A DNA stretch of 64,000 bases from Falciphora oryzae. Its lineage: Eukaryota > Ascomycota > Sordariomycetes > Magnaporthales > Magnaporthaceae. The stretch lies in contig JNVV01000009.1 in assembly GCA_000733355.1 (NCBI GenBank), forward strand, positions 411,521-475,520. The letters run 5' to 3'. Below are positions 1 to 13,048 of this stretch, in pieces (the first letter of the stretch is position 1; each line of letters starts with the position of its first letter). The position numbers and the translations under genes were made by a program. The notes below the pieces were generated by a model. The model had not been told where the DNA came from. It worked only from the letters and a program-made list of their open reading frames with translations, and did not search any database.

Positions 1-1516
1 GAGGGATTCGTCCTCCAGTGAGTCCCTCTGCGGGAACGGGGTGATGGCCTGAAGAGGAAACCACTGCGAACCCCCTGCGCTGGTTACAACGCGGTACCGT
101 CATGGCACACAGATTCGAACATGCAACAAGCCCCGTGGCAACTGAAATACTAAGCCTCGGGCAGGCACCACGCTGGTGAACGCAGGGTGGATCCGGAGGT
201 CATCAAGGTTCTTGCTCTGCAGCTGTATTTAGATACCTAGGTACCTAGGTGGTAGGTCGCTGGGTAATCCTTGGCCGACGATAGGTGGATGTCAAAGGAC
301 CGAAGATGGAGGTTGTGGATGGCCTGATGGTGGATGGCAATGGCGATGGTGGACATGCCCCGCGGATATGCGTGAATAGGTCCAAGGAGAGTGCCGTATC
401 CCATATCCCCTCCCTCTTCACCATCGGATGATTGGCAGTCCGTCCGACGAGACGAAAACGGCCAGCGGCACAAACGGTGAACTGGCTCGGCCCGTTTTAG
501 CGTTGACTGAATTGTGATCAGCATGAGATTGCTTGACGGGGTGTGTGGTACCAGCCGCTCATTGATGATGGTGGGGTAGTGGTATCCATTGGATCGAGGG
601 ACCTCTCTAAACACGGTCTCGAGGCTTGAACCCGGCAAAATACATTCGAGAGAGACGGCAGGAACGAGCTTAACGTTAATCTCACTGCTTCCCGTCAATA
701 GTTCCGGGTCCCACCCGTGCTCCTTCCCAACCCGATTTCGATTTCGATTTCTTCTCCAGCCTAGGAAGGCCCTCTCACTACTCTTTCATCGCTGGGAAAC
801 CCACACGGCGCAAACCTTGCCTAGTGGCTTGATGACCCCCGTTCTAATTTTTGCCCATCGGGTGCCGCCTCCGGTTGGATCCAACGCCCAACCGGAAATC
901 GCCATGGCAGACATTGAAATATCGATTCCTATGCATGCCCTCTGGTGAACCCCATTTTTTCTTCCCGGCAGAAGGATTGGTGATCAAGTTCAGCCGATAT
1001 TTTTAGAGAGTTCGTCCCATGCCCATCCCAGTAATCTCTCGCTGCCCCTCGCGCTCCTGCGTCACTAGGGTCTGCAGGCCTAAGACGCTTGATTCGCGCT
1101 AGCACGGGCCATACAGGACATCGCCCGCGCCCAGCCACGATGAGATCACTGCTAGCACCGGCTTGTGGACACGCTCGCAGTCGTCCTGACGCGACAAAAC
1201 ACGACGGCATTCACTGGCGGCCAAACTCCCCAATCTTGATGGGCTAACGTCCTAGAGATGGACGTATTCAGAGCCTCTGATTCAATCTTTCACGCTTCTC
1301 TGGGCGTGGGAACGCAGCAGACCCGGTTTTGTTCAACACGTCATAGCAACATTGGTGGCTTCTTGGTGCGACCGTATTTGACCCTCCTTCCACAAGCAGT
1401 GGCCAGTGTTCGTGGCCAAATCACAGCGCCAAGCCGAGCTGGCATGCTGGAAATCACCAGGCGCTAGGTAGAGTCGCAATCTTGTCTGGATCCCCTGCTT
1501 CGAACCCTCCATCCCA
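1..1516. other. no gene recognised
   Basis: Both strands hold only short open frames with no recognisable domain and no convincing splice structure. Codon use does not show the strong GC3 bias of the real genes in this window. I see no tRNA or other RNA gene. Confidence 0.5.
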
Positions 1517-2298
1517 TTAGCCTATGCCACCCATGCCATCTTCGTCGAGGAATCCTTCGGCGGGAGCTGCCAGAGTCTGCGCCATTTCGATGGGGTCGTC
1601 GCCGACCTTGGGCTTGTCCCATCCGACTGAACTCGACTTGGGGATACAGCTCGAAGGCAGCCCTCCACAGGACGCGCCACAGCCACGCCCGAGGTAGGCA
1701 CAAGAATAACGCCAGAAATAACGGCAAAGCAGCGGGAGGGGAGGCGCCACCCGGCAGACAAACCCACCAGACCAGACCCTGCCGAGGTTTCGGGCGCTGT
1801 CGGCCTGAGCCTCTGCCTGGCAGGGGGACACTTCATTCGGTGCAATACGGCCCCAGGTGCATTCGGATGGGTGCCGAGAGGCGACAATGACAGAAGGAAT
1901 CCTTTCCGTGCTCGCCGTCGTGCATCTTCCGTTTTGGAGCTTGCAACCAGGGCCTCAATAGCATCCATGACATCCCCTCCTCTCTGCTGATGTATATCTT
2001 CACTTGGATGCCCAGGTCCATGCCATCGAGAGCGCTGGCCGCCCAAACACCAACATCGACCCATCCCCTTTTTGTTGCGTTGCGCCTCTTTCTTTCCACC
2101 CCCAAACCCCTCTCTTTTTGCCCGCCCACCACAACAAAGCCCACCCGCACCACACGCAAATGACCCTCCCGTCTGCCTGGTCCCCCTTACCTCCAGGTAC
2201 ACAGGCCCGTGCTTTCCATCAAATTCCACGCTCGGAATCTTGGCTTGCATTTGGGTCCGCGAACGCAGCCAGAAGTTGAGGTACCTGACCAGGTCCAT
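1517..2298 (-). CDS. possible small spliced gene of unknown function
   Basis: A first exon at 2298..2191 encodes 36 residues beginning MDLVRYLNFW, with coding-like codon choice, and stops at a good donor (GAG|GTAAGG). A second exon may start at 1983 after CATCAGCAG and includes a stretch beginning RGGDVMDAIE. A GC3-rich terminal exon ends at 1517 with residues like GWDKPKVGDDP and EGFLDEDGMGG. The join between the middle and last exon could not be settled: several donors and two acceptors (CCCCAAG and TTCAG) fit. I do not recognise the product and see no signal peptide or membrane segment. It would be divergently transcribed from the Zn2Cys6 regulator, sharing about 400 bp of promoter. It could also be a chance frame in a promoter. 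Confidence 0.33.
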
Positions 2299-2698
2299 CG
2301 ATTTCTTGTTTGGGGGCTTTCAGCGCCACCACCGCACTGACCGACCCTCGGCTCGGAGCTGTCAACCCCCGCCAGACGCACAGCCAGATCCATCCCCTGC
2401 CTTGGAGGAAGGAAAACAGACGACTGCAAACACGGGGTCGGAGAGAAGGAAGGATTCGAAAGAAAAACCGGGTTCCAAGGCCTGCACCGCCGTTAGACTC
2501 GGAATCTTACAAGTTCAGCTGCTGCCGCCACCAAAGCAGGAGAGACGCCCCCAAGGCAAGGGGGATAAAAGTCGCCCTCTTTTTGGCGCCCCAGTCCTCC
2601 TTGACGCCTTTCCCGCAAGCCACCAAAAATTCCCCTTGGGCGGGAGGCTATTCCTGCCGGTCCCGCAGGACTCGAGTGCGCATCTGCACAACAACATC
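2299..2698. promoter_or_regulatory. upstream region of the Zn2Cys6 regulator
   Basis: This 400-bp stretch lies directly upstream of the regulator's ATG and between it and the doubtful divergent gene. It is rich in C and A tracts, as fungal 5' leaders often are. No specific operator was recognised. Confidence 0.35.
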
Positions 2699-5531
2699 AT
2701 GCCAAGGTCAAGGTCGACATCGAGCCCATCCGCTGCTCAAAGGTTGCCGGTAAATCCACGTCGACACAAAGTTTCTCCTGAGCAGAGAAAGCGTGTAGCG
2801 ACTGCGTAAGTGAAACACTCCAAGCGAGCGGTCCCGCTGCCTGCCTTCCACTTGGCTCCCGGGGTGATGCGTCAGCGGGGATGAAGAAAAAAGAGGAGAA
2901 GGGAGAAATCAAAAGCAACAAAACTTTAGGCTTACCACCCCGCTCTTGCCACAGGTGCAATAGCTGTAATGTCAAGCGCGTCAAGTGCTCTGGCGAGAGA
3001 CCATGTAGGCAGTGCGAGGCCGCGTCGAGGGACTGCGTCTACCCGGTCGCTATCGACAAGGTGACAATACCAAAATCGGAGCTGGAGGAGCTCCGATCAA
3101 AATGTGCCTCGCTGGAGCGCTGTCTCCAGGAGCTCGATCCCGACAACACCCGCCGCCAGCAGCCGTTCAACTTCAACACGAGCCCGCAGCGCTCGCTGTC
3201 CATCTCGTACGATAATGGTGCTAGCGCTGGCGCTCTCGGCCTAAGCTCGCCGACCGCCAGCAGTACCGTGGGCGAGGCCGAGGAGCCACACTCGCCGCCC
3301 GAGGATGGTCGACTGCTCCAGGATACAGATGGCACTGCGCGGTACCTCGGCGAGACGTCGGGTGCCACCTTTCTCGATAACCTCAAGCAGTTCATGTCGA
3401 CAATCTTCCCGCTCGCCTTCAACGGCGGCTCGGTCCCAGATCACGGCACAGGCAACACCTTCCTCGCCTCGGTGGGCCGGTACCAGACCTCGGACTCACG
3501 TCCGCTGCCTGCTCTCAACGTTAACCCTCTCTGGCTACCGCCGCCGGGCGAGATGTCGGAAAAGCTAGAAGAGCTGCGCTATTTCATCCAGGACGGCGGC
3601 GTGTCCGGAGGAATCTATTTTTGGGGCGACCTGCGCTCCATGCCCGACGGGCCGAGCATGGGCGCGGCTTCCCGACTGGCCTCGACCACTGAGGACCTCG
3701 TCGCGCACCGCGGCATGGCGTTTTACCACGCGGCCCTCGCCTATGCGAGCTTATTCGGTCCGACGACTACCAACCCGAAGCAGAACGGCGAAATGTTCTT
3801 CGCATGCGCGCGTATACTACTGGGTAACCCTCTTGAGGTCTCAACTTATTCCAGTACCGACGTTGCCGCGATGGCTCTCATGGGCCTGTACATGGTCGAG
3901 ATGAACCGCCGCGACGCTGCGTATATGTACATCACTACAGCGATGCACACCTCTATTATGCAGGGTATCCATCGCGGCTGTTCCACCAACGAGCTCGACA
4001 AGCGCATCTTTTGGACAGTCTACATTCTCGATCGCTGGATCAGCTGCCTCATGGGGCGTCCGCCCACAATAATGGACGAAGCCATCAGGCTAGACCTACC
4101 ACAAGACGTGCCGTAAGATGCTGCGCATCTCCTACCTCCCGCTTCTTGCTGTCGTCGGTTGACTAAACTTGCTTGTTCTACTTATAGAGAACTGCCAAGC
4201 TCTGTCGGCCTTCGAGCCCACATCGCCCTGTCGAGGATATCTGGGCACATCGTGTGCAACACATATCGCATCGCCCGTAGCACCTGGGCCGATGTAAACC
4301 CAACAACCACCGGAACCTCGCATGTCGACAAAGCGCTGCAGTTGCTTTCCGACTGGCTGGGGAGTCTTCCCAACGAGCTACGCATGTCGGACGAGACATT
4401 TCCAAAAGACAGGCCGCTATGCACACTCCACATGAGCCACAACCAGGTGCGCCATTGCCCCATTATTTGTTGCAGTCTCTCAGCAGATACGAGGATGGAG
4501 CAGGAGTCCTAACACTACTTTCAACTTGCCTACAGCTTCGGATCCTCACTATTCGTCCCATCTTTTTGATCGCCGTCAAGAAGGCAGTCGCTGATCGCTT
4601 CCTCACGCGATCGTGGCAACAACGCGGGCAAGCTGCGCTGGACCAACAACATCAACACCATTCGGATGGCTCCTCCCCCCCGTCGCATTCAAGGATCGCC
4701 AGACCACCGTTTCATACACCCTCTGCTGGTATTGAGGACCATCACCCGCAAATTGGCTTGTTTCGCGAGTGCTCCGAGGCGGCACGGCGCAACCTTGGGC
4801 TGGGTCGATGGCTGGCCAAGATCTCTCCCGCATCCAAGTTGCTGCTCCCAGACATGCACTGTGTCTTCAATGCCGCCATCATGCTACTGCTGCATCAGAT
4901 CGCATTTGTGGATCTGCAAGCGGACGACGTATCTGATATCACATTCGCCCTCGAGGCCTTTGAATGTGAGGCGGCTGCGGGCGATACGTACGCCACAGAT
5001 TGTCTCCGCGTCATGCAGGACCTGGCTAGTCTTGTCCGCCAACTGCGCGCACTGATGTTCACCGGCGTTCCTCACACCCCCAGCCCGCAATTCGGCCCTA
5101 CCATCGCTGTCGCCGGTGCTGCGAGTGGCGTTGCCACGTCCGCCGCCGACTCGGCTAGCCCGTCGCCGCTCCTTGCCGTGACGTCCCTAACCAACTTATC
5201 TCGCGGGATGCGCGGTGGTGGCGCGCCAGTTCAACCGCAACAGCCGCTGCCGAGTCCCGGGATGGATGGGCCCCAGCCTACGTCTCTCCCGACATACCTC
5301 CACCCTCACGGGTATAGCAGAGGTGATGACGGAAGTGTTTATCACCACTTGACGACGATCCCAGTATCGGCGGCCATGGTGGGCGGCCCTACTCCCGAGA
5401 TTGTGTACAATCCCATAGGAACGGCGACCTCGACCGGACTGATCGAAGGTGGTGAAGCGGTGTACACCGAGCTCCTGGCATGGCTCCAAAACGACCCGAT
5501 AACCGATATGTATGTCCCACAGTTTATGTGA
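2699..5531 (+). CDS. Zn(2)-Cys(6) fungal transcription factor
   Basis: Exons 2699..2805, 2955..4112, 4188..4446 and 4536..5531 join in frame to about 839 residues. The first intron (GTAAGT...CCACAG) splits the codon just before the first zinc ligand. Joining gives an exact C-x2-C-x6-C-x5-C-x2-C-x6-C cluster (Cys 37, 40, 47, 53, 56, 63) followed by a short coiled stretch (SELEELRSKCASLERCL) that may dimerise. Residues of about 270-430 resemble the fungal-specific transcription factor middle domain, including a run like KRIFWTVYILDRW and GRPPTI. The C-terminal 250 residues are rich in Ser, Pro, Gly and Gln and may be an activation region. It should be a nuclear DNA-binding regulator. Its target pathway cannot be read from the neighbours, since no biosynthetic cluster adjoins it. 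Confidence 0.9.
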
Positions 5532-6788
5532 TTTACAGATAGTCTTCCATATATGGTTTTCGAAAGGGCTTTTTTTTTCCTGGCTTGATTTTGCATTTTG
5601 GGCTTGATTATTTGTGAGAAAAGCGACGTCGATATGCATTAATCCGATCACTCTCTACCATATTTTATTGAAAATAATCGATATTCTATCCCGTCACTCT
5701 CCTCGCTCTTGTATCCTTTCCTTTTCCGAACTATCCTTCCTTTTTTACACGCCTTCCCCTGTCACCCCTGCCCGTAATGCGGGATTACCCGGCACAGAAC
5801 CTGGCGGGGCAGAATCCGGGATGACTGCACAAGACTTGCAGTCTACTGCGCGGTATCTCTTACGTTTATGCCTGTGTTTTGCGCGGCAAGCCTACCTAGC
5901 GACTATGCGGGGAATACGGGGAAATGGCTCGGTACCTCTTCTAGGTCACGATCTCGACTAGTGCAGGTGCGTGTCTCCCACCGGACCGAGATGGAATGTG
6001 CTTGCGACTGCTCGCCATGCAATCTAATCAGCTAGCCCGTAATTATTATTAGCTGGACGGGTACTGTACCCGTACCATCGTCGGCGGCCGCTTCTCTCAT
6101 TCGCTCCCGGTTCTTTCAGCTCACAGCCCCCACTTGCCCACGGAGGATGAACAACGCAGCATGGATGCCAGCAAACCCATTCTATTGCATGGGATAATTA
6201 TGTAGAGTACCACCCCCATATCCCACAGCCAGCCCAACGCTTTCGCTCATAGGTCTGCAGAAGCGAAGACTGCTATCTTCCCAAGCTTCGCCCCCGAGAA
6301 GTCCGTATCGCCGCCTTGAACCACAGGTTGCCGCCGATAAACGCGCCCCTTCGGCATGCAAGCGGCCGATCCGCGCCTTTCTGCCGGCGGTTTTGCAGGA
6401 CGCCAGGGGCACTTATTTGGGGGCTGTGCTTCGGCGCCGCACAGCATGCCTGTAATGGGCTGGCTCGGTTGCGCCGGGAGGAGGTCCCGGGCGCGAACGC
6501 CTAGCCCTCTTGTGTCCAAGCAGAATCACGACATCAGGGCCTTTGAGGCACACCAATCTGTCAAAGATTCTCTTTCATTGGGTCGCTAAAACACTTTATG
6601 TGCCGCTTGCTTACATACGCTCGTAGCCGCGGTTAGCTTGAGTGGATAGATGGCTGTGCTGAGCGTCAGATCAAGTGGTGCCGTACGGATGGGCCAGCGC
6701 ACAGGGCTTGCATCACCAGTGTTACTGGCACCAACAGCGCTAAAGCGGCAATACGAAAGCATTCAGGCACTTTCTCGGCTTTAATCCC
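5532..6788. other. intergenic, no gene recognised
   Basis: The first about 150 bases are T-rich and probably contain the 3' end of the regulator transcript. The rest shows no open frame with domain or splice support on either strand. Confidence 0.5.
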
Positions 6789-9691
6789 ATGATGCCGACG
6801 TCCTACAAAACCGAGGAACATGGGACCGCCCCCGGCTGCCAACCAACTATTCCCATCTCCCCGACATGGTCTCCCTCGAATTCCAATCACCAGAACCCGC
6901 GGGTAATGGAGGGCCACGTCGATATGGAAGCAAACTTCTGCAGGAAAATTCGCCGGGACTACTCGGCCCCCATTACGTTTGACTTGAGTACCGAAAGACC
7001 GGATAAGACGGTGGATATTGGCAAGGATGGAACCTGGGTCTCGGCAGATCCCTTAGGACGAGTGAGTTAACTGATATCGACACTCCTTAGAATAGAATCA
7101 AGGGGCCTCAAGGATGCAGGAGAGGAGACCGAGGGCTGAGCGAGCTTTATCTCACCATCACACTTGGGCCTTTTCAGCCTCGCCACCTACTCACCCAACC
7201 TGTCATCTTGAATGTCTTTCACACGACAGCGAGGGCGGAGAGCTGTGCCGCTGAAGAGCTCGGAGGTTGACCATAGAGAGATTGAAGCCGTGGATTTTCT
7301 AACAATAGGAACATGATGGGGGACAGATACTCCAGCTGAGCGCCTTCCACCCGAAGCATGGAGTCGTCGTCGCCGTGCCGTACGAGCAGTTCGACGGGGC
7401 CCGGTTCCGCGACCCGCTGTACGTCCGGGACTACAGGACGCGCATGCTGGACTTTGTCGCCAAGGGCAGGCCGGGGTACGGGATCGTGGTCAAGGGCAAG
7501 CCCAAGGAGGTCTCCGTCATCATCCCCCGGCCCAACGTCGCCAACGTACGCTTCCGGGTCGACGACTCGATCGAAGTCCACACGACACTCGTGGTGCACG
7601 ACGGCGAGGCGGTGCAGAGTGTGACGCTCCGGAACACGGGTTGCGTCGCCGCCGCCAGGACGGTCGAGGGCGAGCTGTCGCTCTGCGCGAGCGTCAACCG
7701 CGCCTCGTACGGCCAGCTGACCGAGGGCGGGCCGCTGCCGATCCCAAAGTCCGAGAACTCGCTCGACCTGGCCGAGGACGGGGGGCGCTTCGCCGTCACG
7801 AACCGACATCTCGAGGCGCGCCTTGAAGGGTGTTACTATGTCGGGGACAAGATCGCGAGCCTCTGCGGCCTGCTTGATGACGCCAGGGACTGCCAGCACG
7901 GCAGCATTAACGGGAACACCGTTAAGAATGGCATCGGGGGTCCCGGGCGCCGCGCGGTGATGGTGCTTGGAGGCCCCGTCTCCGCGACGACGCCTTGGAA
8001 GGTCCTCGTCCCGGCTGGCTTGAGCGTGGAGCTGACGGCGCGGTTCCGACTAAGGCCCGTTGCCAATTGCGCGATTGACAGCGGCCTTGCCCCCATCATC
8101 GCCCCGTTCCCGTCGCAGTACCGTATCAGACAGACCATTGTGGGGGCCGCGGGTAGGCTGCTGTCGACGGCGGCGGACTGGAAGGATCCCCACAGCGTCG
8201 AGACGTACATCATACGGAGGACGCTCGACTACATCATCGGCAACTGCCTCGTGCCCCTGGGCGAGGGCTGCTGCGCCATCGTGACGGACCACGTTGCGCT
8301 GCCGCTGGGGTGGAATCGGGACAACTAGTACGGTTTCCACTCTCCATTGATGCACCTTTTATTTCCTATCTAACAAAAGCCTTTCTCGACACAATCTCCC
8401 AGCTGGCAAGTCCGCTTCCTTCAGTACGCCGAGCGCACGCTCAACAACCTCCTCCATCCGGGCCCCGCGGCGTCGTTTTACGCGGCCACGATCCGGCGCA
8501 CGCTCCGCGGCCACCTGGCCTGGGTGTTCCGGCGCGCCGAGCGCCCCGCCGGCTACTGGCACCGGTCGTACCTGGTTACCGGCAAGCCCAAGGACGGCAA
8601 GGTGTTCCAGCTGGACCAGCAGCTGTACCCGCTCGTCGAGCTGTGCGACTATGCCGCCGCGTACCCGGAGGACGGCGATCTGGTGAGAAACATGCTGCTG
8701 CGCGAGCCGACCGTGACCGAGGTCCTTCGCGTCGTACTCGCCAAGGCCGACCCGGTTACGGGCCTGGTGCCGACCGAGGAGTCGCCGGGCGACGATGAGA
8801 TCGACCACCCGTACCACTTCTCGACGCACGTGGTGCTGTGGTTCGCGCTCTTCCGCCTCGTCCGCCTGCTCGAGGGCCTCGGGGTCGTCGGCGAGTGCGA
8901 GGCGTCGTCGTCGTCGTCCGACTACGGGCGGCAGGCGCACGCGCTCGCGACGTCGCTGCTGGCGCGCACGACGACGCGGATCCGACACTTTTTGGTGCGC
9001 GACGAGCAAGGGAGGCCGATGTTTGCATACGTGACAAACGGCAAGGGGAAATACACACTTTATCATGACGGAAACGACATGCCCACGCTGTTCGTATCGC
9101 GCTCGCAGCTCAACCTGGCGGGAATCCTGAACGGCGTCGGCGCTCAGCTTGGGGTCGCGGAGCGGGTGGATGAGGTGAGTGACTTCCTGAGGAGGCTTGC
9201 CCGCCATGTGATTTGAGCGCTAGGGATAACAGGTGAGACGCAAAAAAAAGGACGAGATTGAAGAAGCCTGGCGCAACACCATGCACTTTGCTTTCTCCCC
9301 GCGCAACGCCTCGGGCTTCTGCGGCGGTAGCAGCCCGAACGAGAAGCAGCAGCAGCAGCAGCAACGCCAGCCACACGAGCAGCAGCAGCAGTACCCCTTC
9401 GGCGGCCTCGGCAGCGTGCACAGCAGCGGGGCGTGGACGCTCGGCTACTTCCAGGAGCTGATGTTTGCGCGGATGGAGGGCGACGGCGCCGCGGAGCGGG
9501 ACGCGTGGCGGCGCATCGTGGGCGCCATGCAGTGGGACGGCTCCTTTGCCGAGGCCGTCGACGCGCGCTCGGGAAAGTGCACATCCAAAGCCTGGTTCAG
9601 CTGGCCGGCCGCCATGATCGGCGCCGCGCTCGTGGATGCCAGGGAGACGGCGCGGCTAAGGGAGATTGCCGACGAGCTGGGGATGGAGTGA
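6789..9691 (+). CDS. six-hairpin glycosidase-like protein
   Basis: Exons 6789..7061, 7327..8327, 8403..9174 and 9233..9691 join in frame (about 834 residues). Splice joins are well supported: the second restores the continuous motif LGWNRDNYWQVRFLQ across GTACGG...CCCAG. An N-terminal all-beta region is followed by an (alpha/alpha)6-type helical region. WNRD carries a likely acidic catalytic residue. Later motifs are FQLDQQLYPLVELCDY, PYHFSTHVVLWFALF and SKAWFSWPAAMIG. This pattern fits the six-hairpin glycosidase superfamily, but I cannot assign a GH family, and substrate is unknown. No clear signal peptide is seen, so it may be cytosolic. The start could instead be the ATG at 6906. The last exon has a CAG-repeat insertion giving glutamine runs near residue 720. 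Confidence 0.7.
9346..9393 (+). repeat. CAG microsatellite inside a coding exon
   Basis: Two runs of CAG codons (six, then four), separated by codons for RQPHE, encode glutamine-rich sequence in the last exon of the glycosidase-like gene. The frame is kept on both sides. Confidence 0.85.
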
Positions 9692-9772
9692 TTTGGCACA
9701 GCTAGTACTACCTAATTATCTGTCCCCTTTGAGCACAACCTCAAAAATCCTTTCCACCATCAGTCTCTCCCC

Positions 9773-12701
9773 TTAGGGTGCCAGCGGCGCATCCATGGCA
9801 TCAAAGAACTCGTCCGAGTCTTCCTCATCCGAGTCACAGCCCACCATATCATAACGGGTTGCCCGGTCCTCTTCTGTAAACAGGCAGCCGAACACCGATC
9901 CTTCGCTTTCCGTCAATTCTCCCCGGATCTCTCGTTCCGTGGGGTCGTCATCCTGACAATAATACCAATAAGACGGATCGGCAAGTCCTTCCCACAGCTC
10001 GTCTTTGAAGCCCGGTAGGTATTGCATGCGCAAGCACTGCCTTCCCGGCCACCCTTTCAGGGAACTGTGCGATCCGTCTCTTTGTAACATGGCCTCGCTG
10101 TCCAAAAACCTTCCCCCAGACCAGTTCCTTTCCCTCAACTCCACCACCAGCGCACTGAAAGCAAACACATCGAGCTGAGTTAACGGCCTCACACAAAAAT
10201 CATCGGCCAAATACGTCGCCAGTTCAATTCTCTGCTGCAAGATGTCCAGCGGAGACTGTCCAAGCGTATCTCTGGCGTCGGGATCCAGCTGCAGGTCAAG
10301 GCGATCCCGGAGAAAGTGGATCTGACTCGAAGGCCCGCACCTGGCTGTAATGGCCAGGACCGTATTTCCGTCGAAATCACCCGCGGCGTCGATCCGCGCT
10401 CCGTATTCCGCCAAGGCTCGTATGACGTCTGGTCTGCCCTCCCAGGCTGCGCAGAGCAGAGGCGTGTTGCCTGCACCGCTCCTGTGCTCCAAGGCGACGC
10501 CCACATCTATGAGGACACGCAACACCTCCGAGAGACTCCCTGGCGTATCGGGGCCTCTTTTGGAATCTGACAGGACGTCCAGGAGGGACTGCACCCTGTG
10601 ATGTCTTGCGGGGGGGTTCGGCTCTGCACCGTGTTTCAGCAACAGACGGACCATATTAGGGTGCCGGAGGCCGAAGTACAAAGGCGGCCAGCCATATATG
10701 TCTTTGGCGTCGACGGCGGCGCCGTGCTGAAGTAGCACACTTGCCACAGCGAGGCACCCCAGCTCGCAAGCCATGTGTAAAGGGGTTCGACCTTTTTCCT
10801 TGTCTGGCAAGTTGGGATCTGCCTCGTGCTGTAGGAGGAAGAGAGCGGCGGCTCTGTCATTGCGACATGCAGCCCAGTGAAGGGGCGAGTACCCGTAACT
10901 GTCCAGAGACTTGATACTGTCAGGGTCCATCGCCAAAGCCTGCTGCAAGGAGATATCTAAGGTTCCGAGCATCGCGTCGCGTATCGGTGATGGTGAGGCC
11001 GCGAGGTGATCTGATCCCAGCTCAACGGCACGCTGCAGTAGGCTGACAGACTTCGAGTCTAGATTATTTTGTCGCCAGATCATGATCTGGGCGTGGTCCG
11101 CCACAGAGCTGCATCTCCGTTAGATGATGTATTTCGAAAGCTTAAGTGCAATCTAGCAGACTCATTCCCTTCCGCAGATGCTGCGGCTTGCGTGGTGACT
11201 TACACCCCATTTGCATCGCACACGGAAGACGCCAGGTCTGTGACGAAGAGATGGAGGACTTCCAGTGACTTTGGGGAAAGCCTCAAACATAACTAGACCA
11301 TTTCGAATGCAATCATCAGTGACGGCTACAAGCAGTAAGAGGCAGTGAAAGAAACTCGACATAAAACGAAATGGGAGCGGGAGATAGGGTTATGAACAGA
11401 AACCATAACCTACCGCCACCGGCGGTTCGCCATTAGAGTCGTCCACGTCGGTAGGGAGGATCCTTTTCTTTGCCAAAGAGCGACGTAACCATTCGACGTT
11501 CCCAGATCTCATGGCATTGTGGACATTTGTAAAGCAAATTGCCCTTGGAATCTTCAGCGAGATTTTAGCTCCCGTGCCGAAAGCATCCCATGTAGCAGCA
11601 CAATGGACGGCATAGCCAAAGAGCCAGGACGGGAGCTCCACCCTGAGGCGCATTGATCTCTCTGAGCCGGCGTGACATTGACCTGAGTTGCAGGGCCGTC
11701 TGTCAAACATAGGTATGCCGTTGTACCGAAGCAAACAGCCGCCTATGGCATAGCGAAGCCAACTGGGAGTCTTGAGCTGCGACACTGTGTGGCACTGGCA
11801 CTGGCATGCCGCAGGACATGCTTGTTGAAGTGTAGCATGGCTTGAAGCGCCTTGGTCAGCCTACTAGCATACCTACACTAGAGAAGGAGGCCACTCCCTA
11901 ATGTGAGAGAAGCGGTCACGCTCGCTTACAATGAGACGACATCGGACTGGTGATGCTCTTTATTGAGCTTTTTGTGGTTCTTTGTCTGACTGCAGGCGTG
12001 CCCGCGTGTTGGACAAGTGAATTTATGGTTGCTTGGAGGTTGTCGATCCTTCCAACTACTTGTCGCGCTGCGTGATCTGTGGCTTGTTTAACCGACTCGG
12101 TGGTGGAGGCGCTCAATCCTTCTATCCTGATCATCATTTGTGTGTGGTTCATTCTGTAAAGGGAGTGCTATTATTAGATTCAAAAAAAAAAAAAAAGATT
12201 GTTTGATAAGGAGCCAAGGAAAGAAGGGGAAAGGGTGAAGGCGGGCCCGCACGCATGTAATGAGGCCCCCAAAACCCCGAGGAATGCGCATATATCATCG
12301 CGTGAATGACGGCACTGCGCACGCAGAGCAGCAGCCCTGCTCTTGTGCCTCTGCCACTGGATGGCCGGGACTCTCTTTTCGCCCTTCTTGTTGGGCCTGC
12401 TGGCGGCGACCAGGTCTTCGGCCAGGATGTCGAGCTGCTCAGCTGTACTGGAAAGCTTTAGATGCAGACGTTCGAGTTGCTGTAGCGGCAGTGCAGCAGT
12501 CCTCGTCTCTGGTCGCGAGAGGTCCGAAACGGTCTGCACCACCTGTTCCATGAAGGCGTGCAGCATCTCGAGTTCGTTGAGGAGGTCGCAAAACTCGATG
12601 TCGGATTGAGCGATGGACCGCAGCAACTTGATGCCCTTCCCCACGGTGCCTGCCACCTCGACAAATGTGACGACAGCTGTTGCGATGCTAAGCGGATCCA
12701 T
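9773..12701 (-). CDS. fungal N-terminal-domain / ankyrin-repeat protein (NLR-like)
   Basis: Five exons on the minus strand, 12701..12253, 12153..11930, 11850..11414, 11292..11204 and 11108..9773, join with consistent phase to about 844 residues. The start MDPLSIATAVVTFVEVAGTV matches the fungal N-terminal domain that heads many NLR-like proteins. A Cys-rich motif (ACPAACQCQCH) and a TPSWL segment follow, the usual linker of this architecture. At least five ankyrin repeats come next, with signatures such as GYSPLHWAACRNDRA and GRTPLHMACELG. The tail is acidic. There is no NACHT/NB-ARC nucleotide-binding domain, so it is not a complete STAND receptor. Function is probably recognition or scaffolding. 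The splice at 11851 uses CAAG and is the least certain. The gene lies directly downstream of a HET-domain gene on the same strand. Confidence 0.75.
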
Positions 12702-13048
12702 TGTGTCTCGATGTGTGCGTTCCGGAGCAGGGTTAGGCAGGAAGGTTGAAAGCGTCGGAATCATGGCCGACCTCTCCAGTTGGCGACGCGGGGTAATTTA
12801 CCTACCTGCCGCTGCCTGTGTGTCTGCGCTGTGGCTTGGTTGGTCCGGGTGCTGTTCGACCGGTCAGGCTGAGGGTCGGGGCCTCCAGGGATATGTGGCC
12901 TATCGTAAGACGACACTAGACACCATCAAGGGAGAGGGACATTTTGAGGATGTTGCCCGGCCATGCAGGCGCGCCCTGCTGCGCCTCGCTGTCGTCCTTC
13001 ATGTGCTGGTAGCCCAAGTCCAACTGCATGCAAGCGTCCTTACGTTCA
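12702..13048. other. gap between two tandem minus-strand genes
   Basis: About 350 bases between the end of the HET gene and the start of the ankyrin gene, presumably 3' UTR of the former plus promoter of the latter. No separate gene is supported. Confidence 0.5.
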
